From Nymphaea colorata (taxonomy: Eukaryota; Streptophyta; Magnoliopsida; Nymphaeales; Nymphaeaceae), in assembly GCF_008831285.2 (NCBI RefSeq), contig NC_045148.1, positions 17,665,002 to 17,725,001 of the forward strand: a DNA stretch of 60,000 nt, in the 5' to 3' direction. The position numbers and the translations under genes are program-made. The notes beneath the pieces are model-generated. The model did no database searches, was not told where the DNA came from, and saw only the letters and a program-made list of their open reading frames with translations. Position 1 is the first letter of the stretch, and every line of letters starts with the position of its first letter. Positions 10,561-21,803 of the stretch are shown piece by piece.

Positions 10561-13068
10561 TTAAAAGCACTGTGAATAATTACTAAAAACACCTTGAACA
10601 TTGTTGCATCCTTAATTGTCGCTAATGCAAACGTAGTAACTGTTTTTTAGGCGATAATGGTTATGTGTGTGCGCGTAGAATGATGTAATTAAGTGTAAGA
10701 AAACCAACATTGGTCAGGGTAAGTGGTCTTAACCTGATTGCCAAAACAAATTAACTACCTAAGAAGCAAAAATTCGGTGGATGGTTCACTATGCCGATGC
10801 ACAAATGAATATGAGCACCACCTTTTTCAATGCCCATCAATGAAAGTTGATGGAAAAACCAGTTGGAAATAAAGTTCATGCGTGATAGATTTGCTCGCCA
10901 ATTTGATTTTGGAAGAATTGCCCCTAAATTAAGGCAATAGTATAGGTTGATGGTCAATCAATTCTTTTGCTTGGCTGGTCCCTTTTTCCCCTACATCCAT
11001 TAGCTAGCAAATGAACCATCCGCCAGTCAATCAAATATATAGTAGCCTAGAAAAATAACATACAAGTTCTAACTTTATTTTATTGGGTAATTTTCCATAA
11101 CAATGGCCAAAGTGAATGAAAACTATATATCCCTCATTGGCCATTGTGGTGTCCATCAAAATAAATTAGATATATGTATATATAACTGTTTAAACTCGTT
11201 AATTGAGCAGACAATTAATACTTCAAGCACTTATTTCAAGGCTTTTTTCTTTGTGAAGCAATAATATATATTCGGACTTTTAATAAAAGTTCTATGCATA
11301 ACCATTCTCTTTTGGAGTTACTACCATGATATGTGGTAGTGCTTTCTTCAGTACTTTATGCTCATGAGGAATCTAGTTGATTCCACGGACCTGGTTCCCA
11401 AAGAAAAGTTAGCAAATATAAGCAATCTTTGGAAATTGAATCAAATTCGTGAGTGCCACGATAAGTGTTTTTAAAAAAGCTTCGCTTTCAAATGAATTTC
11501 GTAAATTTGTGACTCTAAACTAGCGGAAGAAAGGGTGAATGCTACCCGGAGTAAGTAGGAGGAAAGGAAATCAAAATTGCACTCCTTTCCCCGTACTGCC
11601 TACCATCTTTCATTAGATTTTTTGCTATTCTCTTGGCCGTTGAGAGAAGACAATTAATTGGCCCTGCTTGGTCCTTGTTTGGCTGACGTCCTGTGAACTT
11701 CGAGCAGTAAATGGCCCGACAGGTCTAAAGTTTGTTTGGTAGCTCGAAATATACTTGTTTATTGAAGTACTTAAAGTCCTATTTCCATGATCATGTTTCT
11801 CTTCAATTTATAAATAGATTTATTCTCGATCGTTCCACGAGAATTGAACAGGAGCATTGAAGAGAGCTTAGACTTTTCTTCGACTACTGCATGATTCATG
11901 AACTCGAGCAATGAATCCGGTTTTCTTTGAGTTCAACAATATTGATGCTTATTAACAACACGACCGTAATGAATGGGGGAAATGTACTAGTGGTGTAAGA
12001 TGAAACCAGATGCATGGCACTGGTAAAACAGTCATTATTGTTAACAAAAATTTGAGGGGACCGATGTCTCTCCGTTCAAGTTTTTTTTTAAGGCAGTTAA
12101 TATGGTAATCCACACATGCAAGTGAGTCTTGTGTTTTTTCTAATTGGAAAATAGAAAAACTGGTCGACCTGGGGTTCAACTCCCCTTGTTAATTTCCACG
12201 ATCAAGCTTTGATCTAAGAGCCATTTTCCAGGTTATCGAAAGGAAACGACGTTCACTAAGAAAGAATAATTCTTGTTCTATACAGGAAAATGTTGGCCTC
12301 CTATAAGTTTACTTTGTTCCAATTTCTTGCTTATCATACTGAATGCTAAAAGTTAAGGAGTTACATATTTGGGCGCTCATTATTTACATTAATGAAGTCA
12401 TACATTACCCATGCAAAAACTAGCAAACAATATCCAAGTTCCCAAGAACTTAACTTCTATTTTCATCTTGTATATATCAAATCGTTGGCATGCATTTAAG
12501 TTGCAGTTCGACAGCAGTCTAAGTGCTGTTCAAGAACAGGAAAGACCTGGTGTCTACCCATTTAGCAGAACCAAGAATTTAAGGATCGACACAGGCATCC
12601 AGCATTGCATTCACATAACAGACACGACTAATCGATCTGCTTCTTTTCGTATTCTCTCTGTGTAGAAACTTTGCTTTTTCCTTCCCTCTAATAACAAAAT
12701 GTATGGATTGATCATACAAGAATAATATCTTTATCATCATGTAAGTTCACGCATTGTAACGAAGATGACGACATGGCTGATAATAAGATCAAGGCATATC
12801 TTGTTGAACCCAATTGATCAGTACTGATCAACTCCCCAAATTCACATTTGTAGATTGAATCAATTAAGTCAGAGGACATATGGACTGGTGCGTCTGCTGA
12901 TACAGTAATATAAGCAATGTCAAAATCGAATTCTCATCTTACATTTGTTTTTATTGTACGCTGTGCGCGCATCATTCACAAGTCAACTTAGAAGAAAGAG
13001 AAGGAAAAATAATGTCTCTTTTTCATTTTGCCGAACTTTGCAGGCATCTTTTTCACATTTATTGATAG
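10559..13068. other. Gene-free intergenic DNA in unit 1
   Basis: This is AT-rich DNA with only short, unrelated ORFs. It has no counterpart in unit 2, where the 3' flank passes almost directly to the next 5' flank. I recognise no transposon ends, RNA genes or protein matches. Confidence 0.6.
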
Positions 13069-13365
13069 TGTCATTTCTGTTTGGTAAGGAGCATTTTCTG
13101 TGCTTTTCCAAAGACCACCTTTACGTCCGTGGGCTCCACGATTGAGTGCCCACCTCTTCATGGCGTATCATATGAACAATTATTTGTTTGACTACTTTAA
13201 AGACAACGGTTGGCGAAATGTCATTGCTGTTTAGTAAGAAGCATTTTCTGTGCTTTTCCAAAGACCACCGTTACGCCCGTGGGCTCCACGATTGAGTGCC
13301 CATCTCTTCATGGCGTATCATATGAACAACTATTTGTTTGATTAATTTAAAGACAACAGTTGGCA
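13069..13365 (+). repeat. Tandem duplication, two copies with 150-bp period
   Basis: Copies at 13069-13215 and 13219-13365 share long identical runs, such as GCATTTTCTGTGCTTTTCC and GGGCTCCACGATTGAGTGCC, with scattered substitutions. No coding or inverted-repeat structure is evident. Confidence 0.9.
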
Positions 13366-13775
13366 GTTAGGTTAGTAGGAGAAGTATTTAATTTTACTCT
13401 AAAACAACAAAGTCCAAACCCCCCCACCCTTCACCAGGGCTTGAATATACCGAGTCAGTGCTTCGGGTAACGCCTCCATTATTTAGTTGAAGGTTAACTG
13501 ATGATTTTACAAGGGAAGAATTTGGGCTTTGCAAGCGATACAGAAACTTGGGTGAGTCCATTTCTGATCATATATACAACTTGGGACCGGCTTTAAGTTA
13601 TAGATGGTCAAGAGTTTAACGAGAAATGAGCTTTGCACAAAGAAGTAGGTCCTTTTCCCAACCCCATCTCGCCTATGCATTGACAAAACTAAAGCCACTG
13701 ACGCAACGTCAACCATCAATCTAGTTGTAGTTGTATAGAGGGTGGTGCATTTTTGGGGTTGAACACACTATATAT
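13366..13775. other. Intergenic DNA before unit 2
   Basis: I see nothing beyond a short C-rich stretch and AT-rich DNA. A 70-codon minus-strand ORF here (13507-13719) has no recognisable feature. Confidence 0.5.
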
Positions 13776-14920
13776 TCATGTTTTGGGCCCCTAACAAGCT
13801 ACGACGTCTCAAGGGCACCTTACTTCTTTCAAGCACTCAAACACTTTGGTTGTGTTCTTGGCCGAACACATACCCAATTTTAAAACATGACCTAAAAGGC
13901 CATCACAATCGTTTTGGGTTTGAGATTGGACGTGCAGCTGATTCCGGTCAACCATCAAATGGTGATTTTCAATGTATTATCATTAAAGCCACGTCTCTGA
14001 AAAAGGAAGAGAGTATGAGATTAGTCTGATTTAAACCAGCAATTGACATACCTCAGTTTTATCTTACTAGCTGCGTCAATGCTTTAAATGCAAAAATAGA
14101 GATTGGTCTAAAGCATGACATTTCCACTTTTCTTAATAGAAAATAATCAGTCACGTTCCTAATAGTTACTTTAATCGCTGCAGATATAGTTGGCCTTAAA
14201 AAGGTTGCAGCATAAGCACTTGATGGAGGTCCACAAAATGCCTCTAGACCGATGCAGCGTGTGAGCATACGTAACGCACTTGATGGAGTTTTACAAAGTG
14301 GCTTTAGCTGCTTAATGTTTTTCTTTGTTATATATACGCAGGAAAGGGGCAAAGATATTGAAGACATGACGACGATGGCTTTAACCTTGGCAATGCTGGT
14401 TTATCCCGAGGAATACAACACCGGAATCCTGCTTCGCCTTGTCGAAAGGCGTGCTCAGACATAGATGGGTTCACTTGTCAAACTGGGCTCAAGCTACGTT
14501 AGATTTCCTGAGCTCGATATCAGCTCAACCATCTAAATTGGGTCAACCTTGTATGCTGGTCAAAAATTAACTAACCCGAGCACGAGCTTGCATGCGGCCG
14601 ACTCAAAACCAGAAAACGAGATCAGTAAACTAAGCAGGAGAATCCAATTGAGCTGATCATTCAATAACCTTCCCTACCTACTGCTCAATATAATGAATAT
14701 GAAGAGAGAGAGAGACCACTCTGTATGCTTCTGTCCTTTTTCTTCCCGCTTCAAGACGGATCATTTCCCAAGAAACATTACCCACCTCATTTATGTTTTG
14801 ACTCTGTCAGTGGATCCCTTATCTTCATCTATGCGTCAGTGTGGAATCTATGTATATATATGCGTACGCTTGCACTACTTATCTCCACCCCTTGCAAGTC
14901 CTTGTGCACAAGCCAGCCAA
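13776..14920 (+). repeat. 5' flank and promoter of tandem unit 2
   Basis: Positions 13800-14100 match 20458-20740, and 14101-14700 match both the window start and 20741-21600. The shared block CAGGAAAGGGGCAAAGATAT is at about 14339. A TATATATA box at 14853-14860 stands 61 bp before the gene 2 ATG. Confidence 0.75.
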
Positions 14921-17900
14921 ATGAGTACTCTCTCTTGTTCTCTAGTTTACCTTTTCTTGCTCGCATCTTTGTGCTTACCAAGCAGCGGTCCGCGTCTGGT
15001 CACCGGCAGTCCACCTGGGCCAGTGGTACAATGCACGTCTGGCAATACCAATTGCTTGGTGCACAACGGATATGGTGCATTCCAGGATGGCACCAACTGC
15101 CGGGTTGCAGCCGCAGCCTACCCTTCCACCGAGTCCGAGCTGCTTCGCGTCGTCTCCGATGCCTCCAAGGCCAACCAAAAGATGAAGGTCATCACGCGTT
15201 ACTCGCATAGCATCCCGAAGCTCTGCTGTCCTGGAGGCCCTGATGGCACAGGGCTCGTGATCAGCACCGAGAAGCTGAATCATGTCGTCCGAGTGGACGT
15301 GCAATCCAGGAGGATGACCGTCGAGAGTGGCATCACCTTGCATGAATTGATTGAGGCCGGTGCTACTCATGGCTTAGCCCTGACGCATTCTCCCTATTGG
15401 CTCGGCCTGAGCTTGGGGGGAATGCTGGGCACCGGCGCGCACGGTAGCTCTCTTGTGGGGAAGGGAGGTGCCGTCCATGAGTATGTGGTCGGCATGAAGA
15501 TCGTTGTGCCGACGTCGTCGCCCGAGGTTCATGGCTATTTTGCCAAAGTCATCAGCCTGGAAGAAGATGACCCGGACCTTCTAGCTGCCAAAGTGTCGCT
15601 TGGCGTGCTGGGGGTAATTTTTCAGGTAATTTGATTCAATCCCCTTAAAATGCAGTAACTTACTGCCCTATGTCATACGGATACTTGGGTTTGGCCCACG
15701 TATCCGTATCAATCCCGATACCGATACTCCTTGGATATGTCTGGATCGAGTCTGGGTCAAACCCGATCCGAACCCATTAAAAAAAACCCGATTTCTTTTT
15801 TATCGACCTTTCTTTCTCCCTTTCACCCGACCAAGTCTGTTCCTTTAGGGTTTACGCAGCTGCAACAGATCATGGGCAAAGATGGCAGATAGTTTAATGT
15901 TTTTTGTGATGAACTATTAGTTTTAGTTTAATGTTTTTTTTTCATTTTATCATTTGATAATATAAAATTAGTCGTATCTGCGTATCCTAAAAATTAAAAA
16001 TTGTTATATCCGTACTTGTATCCCTGTACCCGTATCGTACCAATATCCGTATGACTTAGTTACTGCCAGATATGGTGCATATCTACTTACTTTAAATGTT
16101 CCATTATAACACGTTATGCATGTGGCTGCCAAGGCTGACGGCTTCATTTATGAGCACATGTTGATGATCAGACGAAGGGATCATATTTACTCACCAATTG
16201 TATTGGCTAGATTGACTCTACTACGCTTACGCTTAATGTTTGTGCTTTGTACCATCATTGCCTATCAGCTTTTTTTTTTCCTTCTGTTTTTGTTGGCGAA
16301 AAGGAATAGTAAGGAAAATATAACTACCAATATATTGTGACTTGGATAATAACTCAAATTAGGGAAACATTTGCTGCCCTTTAGCATGTTCATTTTAATC
16401 TAATGTCTGTTCCTGCATTTTTGAACGTCACACCCACTTATTCTAAGTGAACGTAGGCCAACAACCCCCCCCCCCCCCCCTCAGAAAAGAAATTTTCTTA
16501 TTCTCTTGCATTCGGGGTCTTTGAGGTGCATATAAAACTTCTATGGGATAAGGTACATCCTTTTAGGAGCACCGCAATCTCATCATTCGCAGTCTCAATC
16601 AAGGATCTAACACCTATCAATATTAAACCAAAGACGACACAACTGTCCAACCATCTATGCTGCGTCTTTTCAAGTCACCAAAGCTAGATTTGTGCATGTT
16701 TATCTGGGAACATGAGTTTTTGTGAAGTAAAATTAATATTTTCTAGGCACAGATTTTATACTTTGCATCTTTGACGATGACAAGTGACAAGGCGTGCCCA
16801 CAAGAGGACAACCGAGACGTCGGTGCATCTTAACAACCATTTGCTACGACCCATCAACCGATCGACTGATCATTTGATGAGCTAATATTAGGCCAGTTTG
16901 CTAAATCGCTCTTAATTTGTGAATACGAATGCATGCAGGTGACGTTGCAGATGGAACCCATGTTTAAGAGATCCATAACGAATGAATTGGTTGGTGACGG
17001 CGGCTTGGAAGATTACATGGAAAGGTTTGGTAGAACCACCGAGTTCGGCGACATTACATGGTACCCATCGCAGAAGAGGTTGACTCGCCGAGTGGACTTC
17101 CGGGTTCCCTTGACGGAACCCGGCAACGGACAGAATGACTTCACCGGATACAGGCCACTTTTGTCAACGCTATCAGAATCGTTACGCAAAGCAGGTCAGC
17201 CAGTTACTTCTCAACGTCAATGCTTGCCAAGTTAATTCCCATATATTGCAGATCAAATTTGGAAATGTTAGATTGTTTTGTATTCAGATCACAACAAATA
17301 TCGTTAATTTAAAAACTAAGGTCTGGATTTAGATACAACTGGAAACAAAATTACTTTGGATGACACCCTAAAACTACGTTTTGAGGGCCACGCCGTTTGA
17401 ACTTAAGTTTGTGAAAAAAATCAATTTTGGCAGCGACTAAACCAGAATTTTACAACTTGATTTTCATTTTTTGGCGAGCACCACCAAATGTCCCTGTCTT
17501 AAACATGCATCTTATCGTTGTTGCAGAGGAGGTGGTTGAAGCCACCATGGACTCCGTAGGCAAGTGCTTAGCAGCAAAAGGGCAAGTCGACATGCTTCAC
17601 TCCATGGGTCGTGGCCTTAAGAACGATATGGCCAACGAGGTTGAGTTCACAGGGTACCCTGTTGTTGGAAACCACAGCATGATGCAGGCCTCAGGCTCCT
17701 GCCTCTTTGACAAGGAAAACAGCCTATTGACTACTTGTGCATGGGACCCGAGGGTCCATGGAGAATTCTACAATCAAATAACCATCAGCGTTCCATTGAC
17801 ATCCATCTCGAGCTTCATAAGAGATGTCAAGAAACTGAGGGACATGTCTCCTCAGTCCCTCTGCGCCATCGAAATGTATGGCGGGATATTGATGAGGTTC

Positions 17901-18353
17901 CTGACAGCCTCAACGGCGTACCTTGGCAAGACGACCGACTCCGTGGACCTAGACATCACGTACTACAGAGACCATGATCCAAGCCAACCAAGGCTTCACG
18001 AAGGTGTTCTTGAAGAACTGGAGCAGATTGCCTTGTTCAAGTATGGAGGGCTACCTCACTGGGGGAAGAACAGGAACATTGCGTTTCTGGGAACAAAGGA
18101 GAGGTTCCAAGGAAGGATTGAGAAGTTTGTGGAGGTGATGAAGAAATTTGATCCCAAGGGATTGTTCTCGTCAGAGTGGAGTGACAGTGCTTTGGGCCTA
18201 CATGAGAAGGGATTAGTGATTGAGAAGCCAGGGTGTGCATTAGAAGGCCTGTGCGTATGCTCTCTTGATTCACACTGTGCACCAGATAAGGGTTACTTCT
18301 GTAGACCTGGCCTTGTCTACCAAGAGGCCAGAGTTTGTCGTTATGAAGCTTAA
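14921..18353 (+). CDS. GULLO: L-gulono-1,4-lactone oxidase-like protein, gene 2 (3 exons)
   Basis: Exons are 14921-15625, 16939-17194 and 17527-18353, with the same sizes as gene 1 (705+256+827 nt, 595 aa) and GT-AG introns. The signal peptide, TRYSHS, GGMLGTGAHGSSLVGKG, HWGK and Cys-rich C terminus are all present. Exon 1 is almost identical to gene 1, and intron 2 is also nearly the same, so these two are the closest pair in the array. Gene 2 uses CAG|GTAATT at the first donor. Intron 1 is 1313 bp because it holds a 392-bp MITE. The ATG at 14921 was chosen over the in-frame ATG at 14693 because the TATA box lies between them and the signal peptide follows the later one. Confidence 0.93.
15668..16059. 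mobile_element. 392-bp MITE in intron 1 of GULLO gene 2
   Basis: The ends are inverted repeats: CTATGTCATACGGATA on the left, and on the right the complement of CTAAGTCATACGGATA. An 8-bp direct repeat TTACTGCC flanks it (15660-15667 and 16060-16067). Genes 1 and 3 lack it at the same intron position, so the empty site is visible within the array. The 8-bp duplication suggests a hAT-type element, but the terminal sequence is not diagnostic. It encodes nothing. Confidence 0.88.
16465..16480 (+). repeat. Poly(C) run in intron 1 of gene 2
   Basis: A run of 16 C replaces the short CCCGCCCC of gene 1 at the same intron site. It is a slippage-prone homopolymer and a likely place for assembly length error. 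Confidence 0.8.
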
Positions 18354-18409
18354 AAAGAAAAGAAAAGAAGATCGTGAAGTAGCTACAATGTAGTTTCTTG
18401 GTCTGGCAA

Positions 18410-18415
18410 AATAAA
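18410..18415 (+). terminator. Candidate poly(A) signal of GULLO gene 2
   Basis: AATAAA lies 57 bp after the stop codon, at the same place as in gene 1. Confidence 0.55.
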
Positions 18416-18498
18416 GTTTATGTACTGGCAAAGTTAAATTGAACATTACTTTCAGCCATAGCTGCCGCAAATTAAACTCATTGGATATGCGTTTGGAG

Positions 18499-19445
18499 CA
18501 CAATGGTAATGCGGGTACGGGTTATAGGTACTAGTATGGCATTTTCGTAAATCTTAGTTTGGCGGTATAGAAAATATTATATATTATTATATATTTTTAA
18601 TTCAAAAAATTAAAAAAACCAAATGATATTAAGACATCTCATAAGTTAGAATATTACAAAATTATGTCAATGAAATATGAAACAGAAATTATATAAAAAC
18701 TTAAAAGTTAGTTGAAAGTCTGAAACAGAAACAAAACTTAAAATTTTGTGTATGTATAGCATTTGTTAAAGGACTAATTTATGACATGCGGTTAGGTCTG
18801 CCTTTGGCTCCCATTTCTACCATGTGAATTAGGTTCGGGACACACAAAAAAAAAGATTTAAAACCCCTAAAAACCTTTCAATCATCCCTACATTTTTTAG
18901 AACAAAACTGCCCAAATTCTATGGCAAAGCAACAATGCAATCAATGAAAAGAATAGCGGCAAAACCAATGCTAGCACGGAAAGCCAAAACATGTATTTAA
19001 TCACAAAATCGAGCATCAGGACACAAAATCACAATATTGGGCATCAAGAGGCAAAACTCTAAACACTGCCACCGCCGTCCGTCGCCGTCCATCGCCAAAC
19101 ACTGCCACCGCCACCCATCGCCGTCCATCACCAGCCACCGTTCGCTGTTCACCGCCAGTCGCCGTTCAACGCCAGCTGCCATCCACCGCCACTGCCCAAG
19201 GCCGCTGCAAGGCTGCAAGCACTTGCCGCCGAGGGTTGTTCCAAAGTCGGGAAGGAGAAGGAAGGTTGGCCATGGCGATTTTTCATTTTAGTTTTTAGGT
19301 TATGGTATGGTTTGGATCTGGTTTGGACCCGAAACCAGATCCAAACATACCAGCACCTACGGGCATACCGGCATTGCCGTACCGGTATGGGTACGCCACC
19401 CATTCCGGTGTACCATTGTGCCACCCATTCCGGTGTACCATTGTG
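18499..19445. mobile_element. Inverted-repeat transposon downstream of GULLO gene 2
   Basis: The segment starts CACAATGGTA and ends TACCATTGTG, its exact inverse. The right end is duplicated in tandem. Genes 1 and 3 lack it at this point of the 3' flank. A 9-bp near-direct repeat GTTTGGAGC/GTTTGTAGC (18491-18499, 19452-19460) would fit a Mutator-type insertion, but its right copy stands 6 bp outside the inverted repeat, so the exact ends are unsure. A GC-rich core at about 19055-19215 contains repeated CCGCC/CGTCC motifs unlike its AT-rich surroundings. It has no transposase. Confidence 0.65.
19396..19445 (+). repeat. 25-bp tandem repeat, two copies
   Basis: The unit CCACCCATTCCGGTGTACCATTGTG (split here as CCACCCATTCCGG plus TGTACCATTGTG) occurs twice in a row at the right end of the inverted-repeat element, doubling that terminus. 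Confidence 0.9.
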
Positions 19446-20457
19446 ACATAGGTTTGTAGCATAGCTTCCAATAAACGATGTATATTTAAATTAATCTAAA
19501 AAATGTAACGGGTTCGGCTCTTAGTAGCTTTTTTCATATTCCATAACAAAAGTTAGAGGATGATGATGCGGCCGCTTTAGTTTTGAAAATGCAGAATGAT
19601 TTTTGGCTTTTTGAGAACATTTATTAGGTTTAAACAGACTTACCCTCAGAGTTTGATCGTAAGCTTAAAATCTTCAAAAGTCGGAAGCCACCGATGATTT
19701 GATGAAATTGATGGGGATGGACAAAGGTGAATGGTCAGCCATTAAAGAACACAACTAGAGCCACAGCTGGAGGCTTTTACGGCGAGATGGACCACCAATT
19801 ATTTCCCTGCTACTTTCATTTTCCTTCTTTCTTTTCAAATCTGCGGGCAGCTTGGGTGTTTTCACACATGGCCTGCAACTTTACATATTGCACTTACACT
19901 AAGGCGACAACCTTCTTTGCAAAAGAACTTCAAAGATCAACGCATGTTTCTACCCAAAACATTGCTGACAAAAATGATAAGTAAAAAAAAAAACACTTTT
20001 CCGTTTCACTAGATCTTGTGTGCAAGTAAGTGGAACAATCTGAACCAAAACCATTTCTCAAATGGCGAACCATCGGATACCCAAATTGGCTGATCCTGCC
20101 GCCTGGCAGCTGTCATGTGTGGCTTGATGGACGGACAAAACCGAATCCAAACCAAAAGGACAGCGCAGCATGTAATGCTTTATATACCATGTCCATCTGT
20201 CCATTACATAGACAAGCTTTCAGATAAGGGTAAACCCGCCTTGAAAAAGGGCCTACAAGTATATGAAACAGGGGCCGAACGAAAGGGGACCGCATGGGCT
20301 CTGGCTTCATGATATTTCGGCCCGTATCAAAATTTAAAAACTTTAATTCGGTTTTTCTTATAAAAAATTTTTAGCTCTGCTCCTATATGCAACCCTCCAA
20401 ACTCTTGATAACTGATGGGTGAAGTAGAGTGAACCCAAATGAATCAGTTGGCCGACC
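19446..20457 (+). repeat. 3' flank of tandem unit 2
   Basis: This aligns with the gene 1 flank up to about 20150, including the CATGTGTGGCTTGATGGA stretch. After that it passes through ~300 bp of AT-rich DNA into the unit 3 flank. It lacks the GULLO relic found after gene 1. No gene is supported. Confidence 0.65.
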
Positions 20458-20811
20458 TTGCACCTTACTTCTTTCATTTCAAGCACTCAAACACTTTGGA
20501 TGTGTTCGGGGCCAAACACTTACCCAGATGACCTAAAATCCCATCACAATTGTTTTGGGTTTGAGATTGAACGTGCAGCCGATTCCGGTCAACCATGGAA
20601 TGGTGATTTTCAATGTATATCATTAAAGCCCACGTCGCTGACAAAGGAAGAGGGTATGAGATTAGTCTGATTTAGACCGGCAATTGACATGTCTTAGTTT
20701 TATCTTACTAGCTGCGTCATTGCTTTAAGTGCAAAAATAGAGATTCGTATAAAGTATGAAATATTTTGACTTTTCTTAACACAAAACAATCACTCACATT
20801 CCAAACAGTTA

Positions 20812-20979
20812 GAAACAGTTAGAGGCTAAGGGAGGGGGGCCGTCTAGGTCATGGCTCCACCCTAATTAACTGAAAAAAATATATATATTAAAAAAATTAA
20901 AAAAAATTAATTGTATAATGTATTTTTTTTATTTGGGTTCAATTTGGCCCACCCTTCAACAAAATTCTGGCTTCAACCC
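20812..20979. mobile_element. Short insertion with 12-bp target duplication
   Basis: A 168-bp AT-rich segment is flanked by TCCAAACAGTTA on both sides (20800-20811, 20980-20991). Units 1 and 2 keep the uninterrupted site. Duplications of 10-15 bp are usual for target-primed retrotransposons such as SINEs or truncated LINEs, but I see no diagnostic end, so the class is open. Confidence 0.6.
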
Positions 20980-21011
20980 TCCAAACAGTTACTTAAATAG
21001 CTGCAGATATA

Positions 21012-21097
21012 GTTGGCCTTAAAAATTTTGCAGCATAAGCAGGTGCACCAAATGGTTGGCCTTAAAAATTTTGCAGCATAAGCAGATGCACCAAATG
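21012..21097 (+). repeat. 43-bp tandem duplication
   Basis: Two copies (21012-21054, 21055-21097) start GTTGGCCTTAAAAATTTTGC and differ by one base. Units 1 and 2 have one copy or part of one. It is non-coding. Confidence 0.9.
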
Positions 21098-21803
21098 GCT
21101 TAGGACGGATGCAGCGTTTAGTTGCTTAATTATTTTTTATTTCAGGAAAGGGGCAAAGATATTGAAGACATGACGACGATGGCTTTAACTATGGCAGTGC
21201 TGGTTTGTCCCTACACATAGAAAACCGATAGCCATGAGGAAGCATTCGGTGGGCGCCTGTGAGACACCATGGCGGAATCCTGCTTCGCCTTGTCGAAATG
21301 GGTTCTCAGACATGGCAGGGGTTCACTTGTCAAACTGGGCTTGAGCTACGTTAAGTTTGGCTCAGCTCGATATCAGCTCAACCATCTAAATTGGGTCAGC
21401 AACCTTATATGCTAGTAAAAAATTAGCTAACCCGAGCAGGAGCTTGCATGCAGCCGACTCAAAACCAGAAAACGAGATTACTAAACTAAGCAGGAGAAGC
21501 AAAGTGAGCTGATCATTCCTTCTAATATTTCTGGATTAGCATAGTCATAATAAATCCCAAGATCCTCATAACCGAGAGAGAGAGAGAGAGAGACCACTCT
21601 TATGCATTTGTCTTTCTTCTTCGTGCTTGAAGCCGGATCCTTTCCCAATCAGTTCTACCCACCTCATTTATATTTCTGACCCTGCCGGTGGATCACTTTA
21701 TGGCCGTCCGTACGTCAGTGTGAAATATATGTATATATATGTATGCTTCCACTACTTATCTCCCACCACTAGCAAGTCCTTGTGCATATCACAAGCCAGC
21801 CAA

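Larger units (their letters stand above)
20458..21803 (+). repeat. 5' flank and promoter of tandem unit 3
   Basis: This matches 13800-14920 and the window start. It contains a TATATATA box near 21732-21740, about 65 bp before the gene 3 ATG. It also contains the shared GAAAGGGGCAAAGATATTGA block near 21146 and a GA microsatellite at ~21574-21594. A small insertion and a 43-bp tandem repeat are listed separately. Confidence 0.75.

Noticed and set aside
13428-13500. CRISPR-like or riboswitch-like repeats in intergenic DNA
   Set aside because: This is plant nuclear DNA; repeats here are simple tandem or dispersed duplications without spacer structure.
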